Below, piece after piece: positions 60,893-64,000 of a stretch of DNA of 64,000 nt. Source of the DNA: Bradyrhizobium sp. MOS003 (GTDB lineage Bacteria; Pseudomonadota; Alphaproteobacteria; Rhizobiales; Xanthobacteraceae); contig NZ_PYFW01000001.1 of NCBI RefSeq assembly GCF_003020125.1, positions 372,001 to 436,000 on the forward strand, read 5' to 3'. The translations under genes and the position numbers were made by a program. Each line of letters starts with the position of its first letter. Position 1 is the stretch's first letter. The notes under the pieces are model-generated. The model was not told the DNA's origin. It made no database searches and saw only the letters and a list, made by a program, of their open reading frames with translations.

Positions 60893-62260
60893 TTACCTCC
60901 CCAATTCCGTCGCCTTCGCGACGCGATCGAACCGCTCCAGCGTCATGATCGCGTCCGCAAATTTCTCCGCCCGTGCATTCAGCACCGGGCGCGCCAGCGT
61001 CAGGAATTTCTGCTGCATCGCCTGGGCGTCCGGGAACGAATTCGGCTCGCCGGAGGGATCGGCATAGAGCCGCTCATGCACGCCATCCTCAGTCGTGATG
61101 CTGACCCGCGCGCCAAAGGGATGCGTGCGGCCGATCTCGAGCCGATCGTCCTGCACCACGTCGAACTTGTCGGCGAGCGCGTCGATCGCGGCGTCGCCGA
61201 GCCGGTTGTAATCGTCCCAGCCGAACGAACCCTGGTCGAGCGCGAGCGCGCCGGTGAAGAACATCGAGAACTGGCCACCGACGATCGAGGTCGGGTGCCG
61301 CTTGGTCGCGGCATCGCCGGTCAGCGTGATGCCGTTTCGGTGCAGGCCGATCTCGACGCGCTTGACCTGGTCGGGCGTCAGATTGTGCTCGCGCCGCATC
61401 GCGATCAGCGCGTCGATCGCGGCGTGGGTGTAGCGGCAGCTCGGATACGGCTTCACGCCGATCTTCATCGTCTCATAGGTGTTGCCGAGCCCGGCGACCG
61501 CCTTGTCGGGATGCGGATCGTCGGTATAGCCGGCGAGCAGGCCGTGCTTGCCTTCGACCGATTCGGCCGAGCCGACGAAATCATTGCGCGCCAGCGTTGC
61601 GGCGATCACGCCGTTCATCGCGGCCGCGCCGACCTGGTAGCGCTTGTTCCAGGCGCCGTTGACCAGGAATTGCAGCGAGCCCGCGGCCTGGCTGCCGGAG
61701 ACGCCGAAGGCCGCGATGATCTGCTGCTCGGACAGGCCGAACAATTTTCCGGCCGCCGCGGCCGCGCCATAGGTGCCGGCCGTCGCGGTCGGATGGAAGC
61801 CGCGTGCATAATGCGAGGTCGGATCGAGCGCATTGCCGAGCCGGCAGCAGACTTCATAGCCTGCGACGATAGCGGTCAGCACGTCGCGGCCAGACGCGCC
61901 GACCATCTCGCCGACGGCGAAGGCGGCCGGAACCACCGGCGCACTCGGATGCAGCGAGGAATCGGCATGGGTGTCGTCGAAATCGAGGGAATGGCCTAGC
62001 GCGCCGTTAAGCAGTGCCGCGACCGCCGGGGTCCAGGTCTTGGTGTCGCCGAACACGGTGGAATCGCCCTTGGTGTCGAGTGCGAGCGCCTCCAGCATCT
62101 TCAGGATCGCCGGGGTCGATTCCGCCTCGCTGCGGGCCCGGATCGCGCTGCCGAGAAAATCCAGCGTCAGCACCTTGGCGCGATCCAGCACTTCGGCCGG
62201 AATATCCTGGTATTTCAGATTGAAGACGTAGGCGGCGAGCGTTGCGGTTTCGTGGGCCAT
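60893..62260 (-). CDS. MmgE/PrpD family protein
   Basis: 455 aa. The family pattern is clear: ALGHSLDFDDTHADSSLHPS, VLTAIVAGYEVCCRLGNALD, HPTATAGTYGAAAAAGKLFG, and KPYPSCRYTHAAIDALIAMR near the C-terminal domain. PrpD dehydrates 2-methylcitrate; many members (as in cis-aconitate decarboxylases) act on other polycarboxylates. No prp genes are adjacent, so the substrate is uncertain. Divergent from the FUSC gene. Confidence 0.88.
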   Translation of the reverse strand: MAHETATLAAYVFNLKYQDIPAEVLDRAKVLTLDFLGSAIRARSEAESTPAILKMLEALALDTKGDSTVFGDTKTWTPAVAALLNGALGHSLDFDDTHADSSLHPSAPVVPAAFAVGEMVGASGRDVLTAIVAGYEVCCRLGNALDPTSHYARGFHPTATAGTYGAAAAAGKLFGLSEQQIIAAFGVSGSQAAGSLQFLVNGAWNKRYQVGAAAMNGVIAATLARNDFVGSAESVEGKHGLLAGYTDDPHPDKAVAGLGNTYETMKIGVKPYPSCRYTHAAIDALIAMRREHNLTPDQVKRVEIGLHRNGITLTGDAATKRHPTSIVGGQFSMFFTGALALDQGSFGWDDYNRLGDAAIDALADKFDVVQDDRLEIGRTHPFGARVSITTEDGVHERLYADPSGEPNSFPDAQAMQQKFLTLARPVLNARAEKFADAIMTLERFDRVAKATELGR

Positions 62261-62393
62261 CGTGTTTCCTCGTTTTGGCGCGCAAGTTAGGCGGGCTGAT
62301 TTGGCCTTTCAAGCGGCCTTGCGGCCGCGGGCATCAGCCATGCTTTTGTCGGCTCCAAAAAGCTCGGATTTGAGAGAATCGAGACCTCAGACG

Positions 62394-63509
62394 ATGGCAC
62401 TCGCAAAACAGCTGTTCGAGCGGATCAGGTCGCGGCGGACGCAACTGGGATTGGCGATCCGGGTCACGGTGGCCGCGACCGCGGCCTATGCGCTGGCCAC
62501 CGCGCTGCATCTGCTGTTGCCGCTCTGGGCGGTCCTGACCTCGCTGATCGTGACCCAGATGAGCGTCGGCCGCTCGCTCAAGGCGACGCGCGACTATTTG
62601 CTTGGCACCATCGGCGGTGCCATCTATGGCGGCGCCATCGCGATCCTGATCCCCTATTCCAGCGAAGCCGGCCTGTTGGGGCTGCTGGTGCTCTCGGTCG
62701 CCCCGCTCGCCTTCATCGCCGCGATCAACCCGAGCCTCAGCGCGGCGACGGTGACAGCGGTGATCGTGCTGCTGGTTCCGACCATGCATCATTCCGATCC
62801 CATGACTTCGGCGATCGACCGCGTCAGCGAGGTCGGGGTCGGCGCCATCACGGGATTACTGGTCTCGTTCCTTGTGCTGCCCTCACGGGCGGTACGGCAG
62901 ATCCGTGCCAGTGCGGCGATCCTGCTCGAGCTGATTGCGGACGCCTTCACCGAGTTGCTCGCGGGCCTCACCCGCGGCCGCGACAACGACGCGCTGCACC
63001 GGATCCAGGACGGCATCGGCAGCGCGATGGTTGGTCTCAATGCGATCGGCGCGGAAGCCGAGCGCGAGCGCGCCGCGCGGCTGTCGAGCGGGCCTGACAC
63101 CGGTCCGCTGCTGCGAACGGTCCTGCGGTTGCGCCACGATGTCGTGATGATCGGCCGCGCCACCGTGGTGCCTTTGCCGATCGAGGTGCAGACGCGGCTC
63201 GCCGGGCCGTTGACGGAAGTCTCGACCGTCATCGCGCATTTCCTGCGATCGGCTGCCGCGGCCATGCGGCAAGGCGCCGGCGCGCCGCCGATCCATCCCG
63301 TCCACGTCGCACTCGAGCACTACGCCGAGGCGGTCGCCGCGGTGCGCAAGGACGGCCTGATCCGCGGCCATTCCGGCGACACCGCCGAGCGCTTCTTCGC
63401 CATCGGCTTCTCGCTGGAGCAGATGCACCAGAATCTCTGCGACCTCGACCGCGTCGTCGGCGAATGGTCGGAGTCCGCGGCGCACAAGTCGGTGCGTGTG
63501 GCGGAGTAA
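62394..63509 (+). CDS. FUSC-family (aromatic acid exporter-like) membrane protein
   Basis: 371 aa with an N-terminal FUSC_2 module of five to six membrane helices (VTVAATAAYALATALHLLLP, then LGTIGGAIYGGAIAILIPYS and GLLVSFLVLPSR) and a cytoplasmic helical C-terminal half (ERERAARLSSGPDTG). Relatives include AaeB and plant-type malate/aromatic transporters. Start at 62394 favoured over 62340 and 62262. Divergent from MmgE/PrpD, 133 bases apart. Substrate not known. Confidence 0.8.
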   Translation: MALAKQLFERIRSRRTQLGLAIRVTVAATAAYALATALHLLLPLWAVLTSLIVTQMSVGRSLKATRDYLLGTIGGAIYGGAIAILIPYSSEAGLLGLLVLSVAPLAFIAAINPSLSAATVTAVIVLLVPTMHHSDPMTSAIDRVSEVGVGAITGLLVSFLVLPSRAVRQIRASAAILLELIADAFTELLAGLTRGRDNDALHRIQDGIGSAMVGLNAIGAEAERERAARLSSGPDTGPLLRTVLRLRHDVVMIGRATVVPLPIEVQTRLAGPLTEVSTVIAHFLRSAAAAMRQGAGAPPIHPVHVALEHYAEAVAAVRKDGLIRGHSGDTAERFFAIGFSLEQMHQNLCDLDRVVGEWSESAAHKSVRVAE

Positions 63510-63510
63510 G

Positions 63511-64000
63511 TTATTGCTTCGTCAGGCCCTTGCTTTGCAAGCGCCACACCAGCAGATCGATGCGGTCCTGGCCGAAGAACGGCTCGTTCTCGAACACGAA
63601 GGTCGGCACGCCCCAATGGCCGGAGTCGGCGTGGTCCCTTTCGTTGTCCGCGATGACCTGCTCGTAGCGATCCGGATCGGTGCTGATCGCGGCATCCATA
63701 GCAGCCAGGTCGAAGCCTGCGCTCTCGGCGGCGCGCGCGAGGTGACCGCCTTCGTTCCAGCCGGCCACCGAACCGTCCCACAGCACACGCGCGATCGCGT
63801 TGGTAAATGCGAGCGAGCGGCCCTCGATCTGCGCCATGGCGCCGAGGCGGGTGAGGCGGTGGATGTAGGGCTGCTCGGCCGCGACATCGAATGTCGTCTT
63901 GTCCTGCACGATCGGATCGGGCCGGGGAAAGCGGAACGGGATGCCCTCATGCTGCGCCACGCGCGTGCTGTCGAGCACGACATAGCGAATGAAGTTCGGA
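63511..64000 (-). CDS. DsbA-family 2-hydroxychromene-2-carboxylate isomerase-like protein, 5' end off the window
   Basis: At least 162 residues, C-terminal part of a HCCA-isomerase/DsbA-like protein: KTTFDVAAEQPYIHRLTRLG, then ALAFTNAIARVLWDGSVAGW-type helices and the cis-Pro motif GVPTFVFENEPFFGQDRIDL. The frame is open to the window edge, so the start and the N-terminal thioredoxin part (with its Ser/Cys active site) are missing. Convergent with the FUSC gene, only one base between stops. Could be an aromatic-degradation isomerase or a glutathione-dependent homologue. Confidence 0.82.
   Translation of the reverse strand, partial: PNFIRYVVLDSTRVAQHEGIPFRFPRPDPIVQDKTTFDVAAEQPYIHRLTRLGAMAQIEGRSLAFTNAIARVLWDGSVAGWNEGGHLARAAESAGFDLAAMDAAISTDPDRYEQVIADNERDHADSGHWGVPTFVFENEPFFGQDRIDLLVWRLQSKGLTKQ

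Overview
The window reads as chromosome from a Bradyrhizobium-type alphaproteobacterium. Evidence: very GC-rich codon use throughout; an Irr regulator with the N-terminal heme motif typical of Bradyrhizobium (Cys29-Pro); the neighbourhood SH3 protein - irr - fabA - fabB - fabI; the order oxyR/katG - sod - pnp - rpsO - truB - rbfA - infB - ylxR - nusA - rimP; and many copies of palindromic extragenic repeats of the kind scattered through Bradyrhizobium genomes. No phage, transposase, CRISPR array, rRNA or tRNA gene is visible. Almost everything is core housekeeping. The least ordinary stretch is 51.5-55.9 kb.

Layout. 0-7.4 kb holds metabolic and regulatory genes: gamma-glutamyltransferase, an exported trypsin-like protein that appears to have lost two of its three catalytic residues, moeB, an aldo/keto reductase with a divergent LysR regulator, and a D-2-hydroxyacid dehydrogenase. 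7.7-12.6 kb holds an SH3 protein, irr, the unsaturated fatty acid genes fabA-fabB, enoyl-ACP reductase fabI, and a glutathione transferase. 12.7-18 kb is a peroxide/superoxide block: divergent oxyR and katG, plus a Tat-exported superoxide dismutase. From 28.6 down to 18.0 kb the minus strand carries the translation operon rimP-nusA-ylxR-infB-rbfA-truB-rpsO-pnp, preceded by a promoter and a terminator-like hairpin in the leader. 28.8-31.7 kb has a DUF2336 protein, trmB and an M20 peptidase. From 40.7 down to 31.8 kb the minus strand carries tsaB-rimI-fur/mur-HAD phosphatase-miaB-phoH-ybeY-corC-lnt-HTH regulator, with many overlapping or abutting genes.

41-51.5 kb: Nfu Fe-S scaffold, universal stress protein, trpS, murJ, a PfkB (adenosine-type) kinase, an acyl-CoA synthetase, a beta-lactamase-fold hydrolase, a 106-residue orphan and a succinate-semialdehyde-type dehydrogenase. 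51.5-55.9 kb: an ABC exporter membrane half that ends where its ATPase should begin, a gene-poor A/T-richer patch, and a two-gene unit in which a CHASE3 histidine kinase overlaps by 4 bases a periplasmic sugar-binding-type protein, with no permease, ATPase or response regulator beside it. 55.9-64 kb: purC, pirin, a membrane-anchored AraC regulator with a serine hydrolase behind it, an MmgE/PrpD protein, an FUSC-type transporter and a DsbA-family isomerase cut by the window edge.

Iron and oxidative stress control run through the window. Irr and the Fur/Mur regulator are both encoded here; the irr promoter carries hexamer repeats like those reported as the Fur target in Bradyrhizobium; and OxyR faces katG. 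The best candidate for an undescribed system is the CHASE3 kinase plus binding protein pair, which is built like TorS/TorT or LuxQ/LuxP. All functional statements rest on reading the sequence and family knowledge; no database search was run.
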